Shown: in pieces, positions 43,970 through 53,364 of the stretch
How the letters are laid out: each line of letters begins with the position of its first letter
How positions within the stretch are numbered: the stretch's first letter is position 1
Program-made: the position numbers and the translations under genes
From: JADFQT01 sp965216025
GTDB lineage: Bacteria; Chloroflexota; Dehalococcoidia; Lucifugimonadales; UBA3495
Reading direction: 5' to 3'
DNA: 64,000 bases
Assembly: GCA_965216025.1 (NCBI GenBank)
Contig: CBDCEX010000017.1
Coordinates: forward strand, 744,001 to 808,000
The notes under the pieces: generated by a model
The model's input: only the letters and a program-made list of their open reading frames with translations
Database searches by the model: none
What the model was told of the DNA's origin: nothing

Positions 43970-45121
43970 ATGAGCACAGTAGCCGTGGAGGTGGTGTACC
44001 GAGGGATTTTCCAAAAAACCCTGGCTCGGAACATCGTCCGCTCCATAGTATTCGCGGCCAGGAAGGAGGGGAAGATCGGTACGGCCTACGGGCGGTACGG
44101 AGATTCTCCCGAGCGCAACGGCATTCCGGCCAAGCAGTTCGCCGTGGTTGCCGACAACGCGGAGGAGCTGGAGGAGAACCTGGCGGTCTACCAAGCGGGG
44201 GCGGTGGACGTTACCATTAACGTGGATGACACCCTATGCAAAGGCGTGGAGTCCTGGGCCTGGTACGGGTTACAGCCCATCAACGCCCTGACCAAGCCCG
44301 GCGGCACGCTGATCGTCACCTCCCGCCAGACAGCGGATGCGCTGATCGAGGATATTCATCAGCGGCCAGAACCCTACGACCTTTCTATCATCACCTCCAC
44401 CCCCAGCTTCTCGGGACTGTGGGTTTACAAGGACGACCACACCGACGTCCGCATCTTGGGCACTCTCTGCAAGGTCTGTCCTCAGTTGGTTAGCCTAGAC
44501 TCGATGATCGAAGGTCTGCGGGACCAGGGCTGGAGCGAGGTGAAGGTTGCTTCCGCTGAAAAGGCCTATCAGCGAGCCTCTTCCCGTCCGGTGGAGCCCG
44601 GCGAGGGCCAGCAGGAGGTTCCCTACAGCTTCGAGCTGCCGGGGTGGAAGACGATGGAACAGGGCCTGGTAATCCGGGCCATTGAGCCGGGCGGCGGCTT
44701 CCGGGGCGGAGAGGAAGGCTACCAACCGGTTCGCAGCGCCGTGTTCAAGAAGTTCAGCACCCGCTCCATGCGTCCGGTAATTAACTTCGAAACCTGCATC
44801 AAGTGTACCCTCTGCTGGCTCCAGTGCCCTGATTCTTGCTTCGACATCACCCCCGACGGGCTCTATGACACCAACATGGAATCCTGCTGCGGCTGCGGCG
44901 TATGTGAAGCCGTATGTCCGGTCCCCGACTGCGTGACCATGGTCAACGAGGCCGAGTTCAACGACAACAACAGCCAGTGGGAGGCGTGGCAGAAGGACAG
45001 GGACGGCTACCAGGGTTGGATGACCGCCTTGGTGGAGCAGCAGAAGACGGTTGATCGCACCCACGGCTTCCACGACCCACAGGCGTACGCCGAGGATATT
45101 GCCAAGTTGGGGGACGAGTAA
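43970..45121 (+). CDS. 2-oxoacid:ferredoxin oxidoreductase, fused gamma-delta subunit (oxalate-oxidoreductase-like)
   Basis: 383 aa; AGGAGG before the ATG. Residues ~1-190 are the gamma domain that binds coenzyme A in PFORs (VVYRGIFQKTLARNIVRSIV; GTLCKVCPQLVSLDSM). The C-terminal part is a 2[4Fe-4S] ferredoxin delta domain with CIKCTLCWLQCPDSCF and CCGCGVCEAVCPVPDC. First gene of a gamma-delta/alpha/beta operon, the order and fusion known for oxalate oxidoreductase of Moorella. It ends TAATG, overlapping the alpha start. It passes electrons from the TPP site to ferredoxin. Confidence 0.85.
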   Translation: MSTVAVEVVYRGIFQKTLARNIVRSIVFAARKEGKIGTAYGRYGDSPERNGIPAKQFAVVADNAEELEENLAVYQAGAVDVTINVDDTLCKGVESWAWYGLQPINALTKPGGTLIVTSRQTADALIEDIHQRPEPYDLSIITSTPSFSGLWVYKDDHTDVRILGTLCKVCPQLVSLDSMIEGLRDQGWSEVKVASAEKAYQRASSRPVEPGEGQQEVPYSFELPGWKTMEQGLVIRAIEPGGGFRGGEEGYQPVRSAVFKKFSTRSMRPVINFETCIKCTLCWLQCPDSCFDITPDGLYDTNMESCCGCGVCEAVCPVPDCVTMVNEAEFNDNNSQWEAWQKDRDGYQGWMTALVEQQKTVDRTHGFHDPQAYAEDIAKLGDE

Positions 45122-46344
45122 TGACGACCGCACTAGCCGAGCAATTTGCCGTAGAGAAGGAAGAGTTAATCAGCGGTAGTGAGGCCATTGCCATCGCCTG
45201 CGCCTTGGCCGATGTCGACGTGATTACCGCCTATCCCATCCGCCCTTATGACACGGTGATGCAATACGTGTCCAAGCTCAAGGCCGACGGGATACTGGAC
45301 TGCGAGTTCATAGTAGCCGAGAGCGAGCACTCCCAGTTTGAAATCGTTAAGCATGCCTCAGCGGTGGGAGCCAGGACCTTCTGCGGCTCCAGCGGGGTCG
45401 GTTGGTTCTACGCCTTCGAAGCCATCACCGTCACCGCCGGTCTGCGCCTGCCCGTGGTTGCCATGGTGGGGAATCGGGCTCTGGACGACCCCGGCGCCTT
45501 CGGCGTGGAGCACAACGACGCCATGGCGGTTCGCGATTTGGGCTGGATACTCTACTGGGTTGCCACCGCACAGGAAGCGCTGGACATCGCGTTGATGGCC
45601 TGGCGCATCGCCGAGGAATCGGAGGTGTTCCTGCCCTTCGCCATCAGCTGCGACGGCTCCTTCCTGACCCACTCCCAGGCCATCGTGAACGTGCCAACCC
45701 ACGACCAAGTCCAGAAATTCCTGCCCGCCTACGACCGGGGGAAGCTCCAGCTTCACCCGGACAACCCCATAACCGTCGCACCCCAGGTGAACGAGGACTG
45801 GCTGATGGAGATCCGGAAGCAGACCGACCAGGCCATGCGTAACTCCGTCGGCGTGATCCAGAAGGTCCACGAAGAGTTCCGGACGACCTTCGGCCGGGGC
45901 GACCCCAGCCCCTTCATTGAAGAGTACATGATGGAGGACGCGGAGATTGTCCTGGTAGGCATGGGCACTCTGTCGCTGCCGGTGCGGGTAGCTCTTCGTC
46001 GCATGCGCGAAGCGGGCAAGAAAGTCGGATTCATGCGGGTCAAATACTTCCGGCCTTTTCCCGCCGATGAGATTCGCCAGGTCCTCGGCCAATGCAAGGC
46101 GGTGGGCGTCATCGACCGGGACTACTCCTACGGCTCGCCGTCCTTTGGCGGCGTGCTGTTCCACGAGTTGCGGTCCACCCTCTACCCGTTGGAGCGCCGC
46201 CCCCACGTGCTGAACTTCATCGCCGGATTGGGCGGTCGGGAAGTTCTGGTCCGAGACGTGGACCAGATTGTTGACATTGTTCAGCAGGCCATTGATACTG
46301 GAAAAGTCGACCAGGAAACCACCTGGATCGGAGTAAGGGAGTAA
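45121..46344 (+). CDS. 2-oxoacid:ferredoxin oxidoreductase, alpha subunit (YPIRP type)
   Basis: 407 aa, translationally coupled to the previous gene (TAATG overlap). The PFOR alpha fold is clear: SGSEAIAIACALADVDVITA, SEHSQFEIVKHASAVGARTF, RALDDPGAFGVEHNDAMAVR, and the C-terminal domain II (VGMGTLSLPVRVALRRMREA, RVKYFRPFPADEI). The substrate motif, YPITP in pyruvate enzymes, reads YPIRP at residues 38-42. As I recall, Moorella oxalate oxidoreductase has this Thr-to-Arg change and the Arg contacts oxalate. This favours oxalate, or another dicarboxylate or hydrophilic acid, over pyruvate. Confidence 0.85.
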   Translation: MTTALAEQFAVEKEELISGSEAIAIACALADVDVITAYPIRPYDTVMQYVSKLKADGILDCEFIVAESEHSQFEIVKHASAVGARTFCGSSGVGWFYAFEAITVTAGLRLPVVAMVGNRALDDPGAFGVEHNDAMAVRDLGWILYWVATAQEALDIALMAWRIAEESEVFLPFAISCDGSFLTHSQAIVNVPTHDQVQKFLPAYDRGKLQLHPDNPITVAPQVNEDWLMEIRKQTDQAMRNSVGVIQKVHEEFRTTFGRGDPSPFIEEYMMEDAEIVLVGMGTLSLPVRVALRRMREAGKKVGFMRVKYFRPFPADEIRQVLGQCKAVGVIDRDYSYGSPSFGGVLFHELRSTLYPLERRPHVLNFIAGLGGREVLVRDVDQIVDIVQQAIDTGKVDQETTWIGVRE

Positions 46345-46349
46345 ATATC

Positions 46350-47342
46350 ATGACATTGCTTTCAGACCTGCCTCAGATACGGGGCGTTAAGAATATCCCA
46401 ATCCAGGAGGGTTACACCTCGGGACATCGAACCTGTCAGGGCTGCGAATCTGCCCTGGTTATGCGGCTGATGATTAAGGCCGCCGGTCCCCGAACCATCG
46501 TGGTGGGCAGCACTGGCTGCATGTACGTGGCCAACACCACCTACTACAGCACCCCGTGGGTAGTGCCCTGGATGCATACTCAATTGGGCTCGTCCGGTTC
46601 CGCAGCCACCGGCACCGCCGCCGCGCTGCGCTCCATGATGCGCAAGGGAAAGATGAAAGACGAGCCCATCAACGTCATCGCCTTTTGCGGCGACGGCGGC
46701 GGCGCCGACATGGGTCTATCGGCTATATCCGCGGCTTTGCAGCACGACGAATACAACCTGCTGATCCTCATGTACGACAACGAGTCCTACGCCAATACCG
46801 ATATTCAAGTTTCCGGCAGCTCTCCCTGGGGCGCCAACTCCACTTTCAGCCCCCCGGGCAAGGTGCACCGGATAATGAACAACCGCTGGAAGAAGAACAT
46901 GGCGCCCATGCTGGCCACCGGCCACCCGAACTGCCGCTACATCGCCACCGCCTGCGGCTCCTATGGCCTGGACTTTACCAACAAAATCCGCCGCGCCCTA
47001 ACCATCGGCGGACCCACCTTCATCCACAGCATCGACCCCTGCCCCAAGGGTTGGGACTACGACCCCAAGTACTCGCACGAGTTGGGGATGCTGGCGGTGG
47101 AGACCGGGCTCTGGGTCCAGTATGAGATCATCGACGGAGAAGTCATTCTTAACGGCCCTTCCCGGGTCATCGCCAAGGGCATCCGCAAGCGCAAGCCGGT
47201 GAGCGAATACCTGAAGCGTCAGGGCCGGTTTGCCCACCTGACCGAAGAGGACATGGACTACTTCCAGAGTAAGGTGGACGAAAGCTGGGAGAAGTGGTGG
47301 TTACCCGGAGTGGTGCCTTTCAGACCCCAGGAAGAAGAATAA
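46350..47342 (+). CDS. 2-oxoacid:ferredoxin oxidoreductase, beta (TPP) subunit
   Basis: 330 aa, starting 5 bp after the alpha stop. The TPP/Mg motif is FCGDGGGADMGLSAISAALQ with LMYDNESYANTDIQ. Cysteines for the proximal [4Fe-4S] cluster are in RTCQGCESAL, GSTGCMYVAN and a later CGSYG. The C-terminal region (GPTFIHSIDPCPKGWDYDPK) is as in PorB. Together with the two preceding genes it makes a complete oxidoreductase. No thioesterase, CoA transferase or ferredoxin gene is in the operon. Confidence 0.88.
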   Translation: MTLLSDLPQIRGVKNIPIQEGYTSGHRTCQGCESALVMRLMIKAAGPRTIVVGSTGCMYVANTTYYSTPWVVPWMHTQLGSSGSAATGTAAALRSMMRKGKMKDEPINVIAFCGDGGGADMGLSAISAALQHDEYNLLILMYDNESYANTDIQVSGSSPWGANSTFSPPGKVHRIMNNRWKKNMAPMLATGHPNCRYIATACGSYGLDFTNKIRRALTIGGPTFIHSIDPCPKGWDYDPKYSHELGMLAVETGLWVQYEIIDGEVILNGPSRVIAKGIRKRKPVSEYLKRQGRFAHLTEEDMDYFQSKVDESWEKWWLPGVVPFRPQEEE

Positions 47343-47446
47343 CCAGGCCACGTCTCCTGATTGCTAGTAACCCGAAGGGGCGCCGCGAGAGCAGCGCCCT
47401 TAATGATCGACTCAACCTTGTAGACGCTGTTAACCTCGGGAGATCC

Positions 47447-47493
47447 AAATACCCCTATATCCCGCTTTTTAAAAGCGGGATATAGGGGTATTT
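47447..47493. repeat. Perfect palindromic repeat behind the oxidoreductase operon
   Basis: aaatacccctatatcccgct, short T/A-rich centre, then the exact inverse. As RNA it is a long hairpin and may end the operon transcript, though there is no separate T-run. Related to repeats at 43808 and 53286. Confidence 0.85.
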
Positions 47494-47562
47494 CCCTTCA
47501 GTGACTGCCCTAAGCCGCGATTCCCTCAGGTCCCAACTGTCCCCAAAGCCCGGCGCGGCACA

Positions 47563-47695
47563 TGGTCTTTCGATCGTCATTCCGAGGGCCGTAGGCCCGA
47601 AGCAATCTCATGCAGGTAAGGAGAGATTGCTTCGTTTCGCTGCTCTGTAAATAGCCCGTTCGCCCTTCGAAAGCCTCAGGACGAACGGGATCCCT
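47563..47695. repeat. Dispersed non-coding repeat, copy 2
   Basis: Shares several blocks with 42760-42925 (for example gctgctctgtaaatagcccg). The rest of 47343-47949 carries no gene; a short tcctttg triplet repeat lies near 47875-47892. Confidence 0.8.
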
Positions 47696-47949
47696 ATCGC
47701 TCGTGGTGAGCGCGTCGAACCATGAGCCGAGGGGAATCCATTTTCATTTGTCGGTGGCGCTCCGCCGGTGCACGATAGCTCGCAAAGACTCTGGGGAGAG
47801 CCGAAAAATGCCCGGCGCGGCAAACCCACCCTTGCCATAGTGCCAGCTACAGGTTAGAGTAGGGGCGGGTTTTGTCCTTTGTCCTTTGTCCTAGCCCCAG
47901 GCCTCTTCGACAAGGGAAGTGGTAGGGCCTTTACAATCAGGAGGATGTC

Positions 47950-49047
47950 ATGAGCGATGCCCCCTTTAGCGTTTACGACTACGAAGCCCGCGCCAAACTT
48001 TCCCTGCCCCACGACCACTGGGAGTTTATCGAAGCCGGGGCCATGGACGAGTCGACCACTCGCCGCAATCGCTCCGCTTTTGAGGCCATAAAGCTGCGGC
48101 CCCGCTTCCTGCGGGACGTGACAGATCGGAAACTTTCCACCACGGTTCTCGGAACGGAGATCAGCTTCCCGGTGATGGTATCCCCGGCCGGCGGACACAA
48201 GCTTGCCCATCCCGACGGAGAGCTGGCCACCGCCAGGGGCGCCGGCATGTCCAACACCTTGATGATGCTCAGCACCTCCTCCCACTATCCCATGGAGGAC
48301 GTGGCCGAGGCGGGCACCGGCCCCAAATGGTTCCAGCTTTACCATCGGGGCCACGAACTCACCGAGATGCTGGTGCACCGGGCCGAAGAGGCGGGGTTCA
48401 AAGCGATAGTCCTCACGGTGGATACGCCGGTGCCCAGTCCCAAAGAGCGGGATGTCCACAATCACTATCAGAATCCCTTTCCGCAGGCCAACTTTTTGGC
48501 GGAAAGGGAGCAAGCAGCTGCCATGAGTGGCGCCGATGAGGCACCCGACTGGCGGCCGGCGCCGGTACCCTCGCTAACCTGGAAAGAGCTGGAGTGGCTG
48601 AAGGGCCTAACTTCGTTGCCGTTGGTGCTAAAGGGCATCCGAACCGCAGAAGACGCCCACGCGGCGGTGGAGAGCGGGGTCAACGGCATTTTGGTATCGA
48701 CCCACGGGGGCCGCCAGATTGACCAGACTATGGGGTCTATTGAAATGTTGCCGGAAATCGTGGAGGCTTCCAGAGGACAAGCCGAGGTCTATTTAGACTC
48801 GGGAGTGCGTCGAGGTAGCGATGTGCTGAAGGCGTTGGCCCTGGGCGCCAGGGCCGTTTCCGTCGGCCGTCCCCTTTACTGGGGCTTGGCGGTAAACGGC
48901 GCTGAAGGAGTCCACGGAATGCTGGAGATCCTGCGCCGCGAACTGGACCACGACATGGGAGCTTGCGGTCAGACCTCCGTTGAGGACCTGGAATCTAATT
49001 TGGTCAGCGTCCCAGTGGGCTGGGGACCGGGGCAGATGTATCCCTGA
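47950..49047 (+). CDS. FMN-dependent alpha-hydroxy-acid oxidizing protein
   Basis: 365 aa; CAGGAGGATGTC before the ATG. TIM-barrel of the glycolate oxidase/lactate oxidase family: FIEAGAMDESTTRRNR, FPVMVSPAGGHKLAHPDGEL, AIVLTVDTPVPSPKERD, LPLVLKGIRTAEDA (FMN Lys), STHGGRQIDQTMGSIEMLPE (active-site His, Gly-Gly-Arg), EVYLDSGVRRGSDVLKALAL and VSVGRPLYWGLA. It oxidises glycolate, lactate or similar acids to 2-oxoacids. Its location behind the 2-oxoacid oxidoreductase operon suggests a shared carboxylate pathway. Confidence 0.9.
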   Translation: MSDAPFSVYDYEARAKLSLPHDHWEFIEAGAMDESTTRRNRSAFEAIKLRPRFLRDVTDRKLSTTVLGTEISFPVMVSPAGGHKLAHPDGELATARGAGMSNTLMMLSTSSHYPMEDVAEAGTGPKWFQLYHRGHELTEMLVHRAEEAGFKAIVLTVDTPVPSPKERDVHNHYQNPFPQANFLAEREQAAAMSGADEAPDWRPAPVPSLTWKELEWLKGLTSLPLVLKGIRTAEDAHAAVESGVNGILVSTHGGRQIDQTMGSIEMLPEIVEASRGQAEVYLDSGVRRGSDVLKALALGARAVSVGRPLYWGLAVNGAEGVHGMLEILRRELDHDMGACGQTSVEDLESNLVSVPVGWGPGQMYP

Positions 49048-49157
49048 GGCCTTACGCCCGGGCAAGCAGCCCTGAGCACCAAGCTAAAAACCGAGCGAAA
49101 CCCGCCGGCAACGGTCTGCCTGTCTAGGCAGACCCCACCCTAGCTTTGGTTTAGGCG

Positions 49158-49997
49158 CTAATTCTTGGACTTCCCGTTGTTAGCCTTGGTGACATCGTAC
49201 TCGGGAAGATAGTGCGAGATAGCGTCCACGGCGGAGACCGCGACGGTTGCCGATTCGGTGGAGGGCTCCTCAGCCAGCTCGCCTCTGGTATCAGCGGTAC
49301 GCAACCTGACCTGGTATATGTAGCCCACACCCCTCTCGGTGTGAATCAACTCCGGATTCTGGGGGTCGTCCCCCAGCTTGGTGCGTAGACGCCGAATGTA
49401 AACCTTAAGGTAATCCACTTCCTCGACGTACTCTTGTCCCCAGACCTTGGCCAGCAGAACGCTGTGGGTCATGACTCGGCCCTCATTGCTGGTTAAGTGG
49501 TACAACAGGCTGTATTACAGCGGCGCCAGGCTGACGATCTGGCCGTGCCGGTTGACAGTTCTCGAGTCCAGGTCTATTTCCAAACCCGCCGGCTCGCTCA
49601 AGTAGTGACCACGGGACTGTTCCGGTGTGCTGGCCACCGTGCGGCGAAGCACGGCCCGGACCCGGGCCAGCAGCTCAATGTGGCTGAAGGGCTTGGTGAT
49701 ATAATCGTCCGCTCCGTATTCCAGCCCCTTCACCTTGGCCACCTCACCGTCTCTGGCGGTGAGCATGATGGCCGGCGCATCGGTGATGCTGCGCAATCGG
49801 CGCAAGGTTTCATAGCCGTCCATTCCCGGCAGGCCAACATCCAGGATTATTACATCCGGCGTGGAAGCGGTGGCCAGCTTGAGACCCGGCTCGCCCGAGT
49901 CGGTGGCCATCACCTCGGCTTCCGGCCACCTGAGGTTAAAGCAGATGGTCACGGTTTCACTGATGATTGGATCGTCTCCGATAACCAAAATCTTCAT
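49158..49997 (-). pseudogene. OmpR-type response regulator with in-frame TAA between receiver and DNA-binding domain
   Basis: The receiver domain is complete (MKILVIGDDPIISETV; phosphorylation Asp in VIILDVGLPGMDGYE; MLTARDG; Lys in DDYITKPF). It runs into the start of the winged helix (RTVNRHGQIVSLAPL), and a TAA at 49515-49517 replaces the usual Glu of L-(T/E)-P-x-E-Y. The same frame continues YSLLYHLTSNEGRV, LAKVWGQEYVEEVDYLKVYI, RRLRTKLGDD and RGVGYIYQV, a complete Trans_reg_C domain, then a 50-residue tail. It overlaps the kinase by TAATG. Without readthrough only a stand-alone receiver is made. Confidence 0.85.
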
Positions 49998-51283
49998 TAG
50001 TTGCTTCTCCTCGCTCCGGTATCACCCGAGCCTTGAAGGGGGATAGTGAAGCAGAACACGCTGCCTTTCCCCGGTGAGCTTTCGGCCCAGATATGGCCAC
50101 CGTGCAGTTCCACTAGGGTTTTGGCCAAAGCCAAACCCAGCCCGGTTCCGGGAACCGTGGTCTCGTTCGAATCATGGGTCACTCGATAAAAGGGTTCGAA
50201 GATGCGCTCCAGGTCCTCCCGGGGAATGCCCCGGCCGTTGTCGGACACCTGAAATTTTATACTTGCGCTGTTGAGGGATACGGAAGCGCGGATGATGCCG
50301 CCGGTTGGCGTATATTTAATGGCATTGGCCACCATGTTGGTCAGGACCTGCTCCAGCCGGCGGGCATCTACTAGCAAATCGGGGAGGTCCGGTTGGAGGT
50401 CCACATCCAGACGCTGATTCTTCAGCTGGCTGAGAGGGGTGGCCATTTCCACCACCGGGGCCAAGATCTGCCAAGGCGAGGCTAATTCCTTGTCCAGCCG
50501 CACTCCGCCTGAAGAGAGGTTGGCCACCTCGGAAAGGTCGTTGGTCAGCTGATTCATCATCCAAACGCTGCGGCTCACGTTGCTGAGCAGGCGCTGGTAG
50601 GGTTGGTCCAGCCCCTGGATCTCTTCCGATTCCTGGATCAAATCGAAGGATGTTTTCAAAGACGCCAGAGGTGTTCGAAACTCATGGGTGATGAGAGAGA
50701 TGAAGGACCGCCGCAGCTCGTCCTCGTGGCGCAGCTCCCGGACCTGACGGGTCTGGGCCTCGAAGAGACGGGAGTTTTCCAGCGCTATCGCGGCCACGTC
50801 GACAAACCCCTGGAACTCCGCCTGTTCTGTTTCCGAGAATTGGCAGTCGGACGCCAGACCCACGGTCAGTAAACCCCAGATGCCCGGAGCGGTCCGGAGC
50901 GGAAACCCAATCAACCGGTAATCGTCTTCCCCACCGAATAGTTCTCGCGCGGTCCTTCCCCAGGGCAGGTCGGCAGACAGGGTCAAGGGCCGGAGGTCAT
51001 CCCAGTTTTCCAGCAGCTCTTGCAGCGTGGCAGCTTGGTCTTCGGATGTCGCTACGGGAGCGGCATAAAGGGTTCCCTTGGTGGCAGAAGGGGCCCATTG
51101 ATTTAGGGTCAATGAGCCAGGCTTCTCGTAGATCGCGATGGAAAAAATGATAACCGACTCCCACCATTCCATATGTTCGGCGGACCACCGGATTATGCTT
51201 TCCATAATCTGGACCTGTTCTCCGCTCGAAGGGGAAAGGCTAATAATTTCCCGTAGAGAATTCAGCTGCTGCTGGCTCTTCAC
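49997..51283 (-). CDS. GAF-domain sensor histidine kinase
   Basis: 428 aa. No TM segment; a GAF domain occupies about residues 20-175. HisKA: SFISLITHEFRTPLASLKTS (phosphoacceptor His). ATPase: VLTNMVANAIKYTP (N box), SDNGRGIP (G1), IFEPFYRV (F), PGTGLGLALAKTLVELHGGH (G2). A cytoplasmic sensor. The response-regulator gene follows with a 1-bp overlap and is interrupted by a stop, so signalling may be lost. Confidence 0.92.
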   Translation of the reverse strand: MKSQQQLNSLREIISLSPSSGEQVQIMESIIRWSAEHMEWWESVIIFSIAIYEKPGSLTLNQWAPSATKGTLYAAPVATSEDQAATLQELLENWDDLRPLTLSADLPWGRTARELFGGEDDYRLIGFPLRTAPGIWGLLTVGLASDCQFSETEQAEFQGFVDVAAIALENSRLFEAQTRQVRELRHEDELRRSFISLITHEFRTPLASLKTSFDLIQESEEIQGLDQPYQRLLSNVSRSVWMMNQLTNDLSEVANLSSGGVRLDKELASPWQILAPVVEMATPLSQLKNQRLDVDLQPDLPDLLVDARRLEQVLTNMVANAIKYTPTGGIIRASVSLNSASIKFQVSDNGRGIPREDLERIFEPFYRVTHDSNETTVPGTGLGLALAKTLVELHGGHIWAESSPGKGSVFCFTIPLQGSGDTGARRSN

Positions 51284-51644
51284 CCGTTTACCTGCAGAAA
51301 TTCTTACCTACTGGGGCCACCGGAAGGCCGAGTGACCGGAAGGCTCTCCACTGCCCTGGTAAAAACCAAGGCGGTTCCACTTGTGCTTCCCTTCATAGGG
51401 AGGATTTCCGTCCGTCCAATGTCCGCTCGGCCGGGCATGAGCATCAATTGCCCTCTGCCAGGCAGCCCGGATGCAGGTGAACGGTCATGATCCATTGTCA
51501 AGGACCAGACCTACCTTACGACAGGGTGCTCCCACCCTAGCTAAGCATTGCTGTGCTAAAGGGGGCACCTATCTGAACGGCCTAACCTCGCCGGGCTACC
51601 TCACCGACCATTTCCCAAGAGGCGCAGGATGGTCGGACAGGGTG
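51284..51644. other. Region upstream of the kinase gene
   Basis: 361 bp with no gene. Contains cgacagggtgctcccaccct near 51518, resembling one arm of the palindrome into which IS701 copy B inserted. Confidence 0.4.
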
Positions 51645-51648
51645 CTAG

Positions 51649-53108
51649 TATTACAACGTCAGTTAGTTTGATAGGATGACTGTGTAGCTGGAGAGGGAAT
51701 AGGCAGGTGAGGTGGGGATGTGGATGCGGCAGCTTTCGAGCAGGTGTACGGGTCATTTCGGGATTTTCACGCTTACTTCGCGCCGCTGTTTGGCCGCCGG
51801 GAGACGCGGGAGCACAGCGGTCATTATCTCCAGGCCCTGCTGGTACAGTCTGGGGAGCGGCGCAACGCTGAGAACCTGTCGGAGACGGTTCCGGGGTCAG
51901 CCCGAGGGATGCAGCGGTTTCTCACCGATTCTCCCTGGGACGATGAGGTGATTATAGGACGGCTGCAGGAGTACCTGGGAACCCGGCTGGAGCATCCGGA
52001 AGGGGTGTGGGTGCTGGACGGCAGCGACTTTCCCAAGCAGGGGAGGAAGTCGGTGGGAGTGGCCCGGCAGTACTGCGGGAGGCTGGGGAAGGTGGCCAAC
52101 TGCCAGGCGGGGATGTTCCTGGCCTATGTCAGCCCGTTGGGACGGGCATTGGTGGACAAGGGGCTGTATCTGCCCGAGAGTTGGACCTCGGACAAAGACC
52201 GGTGTGAGGCGGCGGGTGTGCCGGAGGATAGGCAGGGCTACCGGTCCAAGACGGAGTTGGCCTTGGAGATGGTGGGGCGGGCACAGGAGCGGGGCCACCT
52301 GAAGGCTGGATGGGTCGCGGCGGACGACGCCTTCGGGATGTCGCCGTCCTTCCGGGAGGGCCTGGCGGCCTTGGGGATGTGGTACGTGCTGGACGTTCCG
52401 TCCGGCTTTACGGTGTGGCCGCCGGAGCCTGCCTGGACCAGTGCGGAGTATCAGGGATTCGGGCGTCCCCGCAAACCCAGGCTGCGAGACGGTCAGCGCC
52501 GGACCATGGAGCAGCGCAGCGACGAGTTGCCGGAGGAGGCCTGGCGTGAGATAACGGTGGCCGAGGGAAGCCACAGGGGCCACGCAGCTACCTTTTCAGC
52601 GCCCAGAGGGTGCGACCGACCAGCAGGCGCAAGCCCGGCGAAATCCACTGGGCCGTCTACCGCCGGAACCGGGACGGCAGCGAACCCCGCTACTACCTGT
52701 CCAATGCTCCGGAGGATACCCCGTTGGAGACCCTGGCATACGTGGGAGGCTCCCGTTGGCGTATAGAAACGGAGTTTGAGACGGAGAAAAGCGACGTAGG
52801 CCTGGACGAGTACGAGACCCGCACCTGGGCTGGCTGGCATCACCACGTGGCCCTGTGCCTGCTGGGCGGAGCTTTTCTGCTGAGCCTGCAACAGGCTTGG
52901 GGGGAAAAAGATGCCCCGGATCACGAGGCCGCAGGTCTACCGGGTGGTGCGGGAAATGCTGCCCCGGGAACGGTTCGGGCCAACCGAGTTGCTGCGGTGG
53001 CTTGAGGATACGCAGGACAGTAACGAACGGGCCAAACGCTCCCATGCCAAGCGCCGCGCCGCCATGCGGGCATCACCCCACATCCCTCCCTGAACTGACG
53101 TTGTAATA
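51649..53108 (+). mobile_element. IS701-family insertion sequence, copy B
   Basis: 1460 bp with ends tattacaacgtca / tgacgttgtaata and CTAG on both sides (51645-51648, 53109-53112). It is clearly diverged from copy A. The host sequence on either side forms a palindrome centred on the target, cagggtgCTAGcaccctg. Confidence 0.93.
51720..53093 (+). pseudogene. IS701-family transposase, copy B, frameshifted
   Basis: The first 290 codons (MDAAAFEQVYGSFRDFHAYF ... GRPRKPRLRDGQRRTMEQRS) align with copy A and carry both catalytic Asp. At about 52570 a 2-bp insertion (gccacagg for gccagg) moves the frame; the remaining DDE part (WRIETEFETEKSDVGLDEYE) is read in the frame of 52610-53005. The C-terminal MPRITRPQVYR tail is again in a further frame (52911-53093), as in copy A. 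Inactive in itself, but its ends could be used in trans. Confidence 0.87.
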
Positions 53109-53285
53109 CTAGCACCCTGTCTGAAAGAATTTTGGTAACAATTTGTCCCTACCTTCCCAGATAGAACCGGTCTTGAGGGCGGAGAAAGGCGGAACATAGG
53201 GAGCCTGGGCCAGCGGAATGGGTATCGTGGTGAGTAACCGGCCGCGAGCCTAGAATTGGCTTATGGATGGTGGGGACGTTTGGGG

Positions 53286-53332
53286 AAATCCCCCTCAGTC
53301 CCCCTTTTTAAAAGGGGGACTGAGGGGGATTT
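53286..53332. repeat. Perfect palindromic repeat
   Basis: aaatccccctcagtccccct, centre ttttaaaa, then the inverse ending gagggggattt. It lies just downstream of the tenA stop and could form a terminator-like hairpin. Confidence 0.88.
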
Positions 53333-53364
53333 GGATCTTACAAGGTTAGAACTTTCGTCGAGGC

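Noticed and set aside
53286..53332. Palindromic c/g-rich repeats taken as ordinary terminators
   Set aside because: They recur with shared flanks at 43.8 and 53.3 kb, and one overlaps a coding region, so they are dispersed repeats; a terminator role is only possible.
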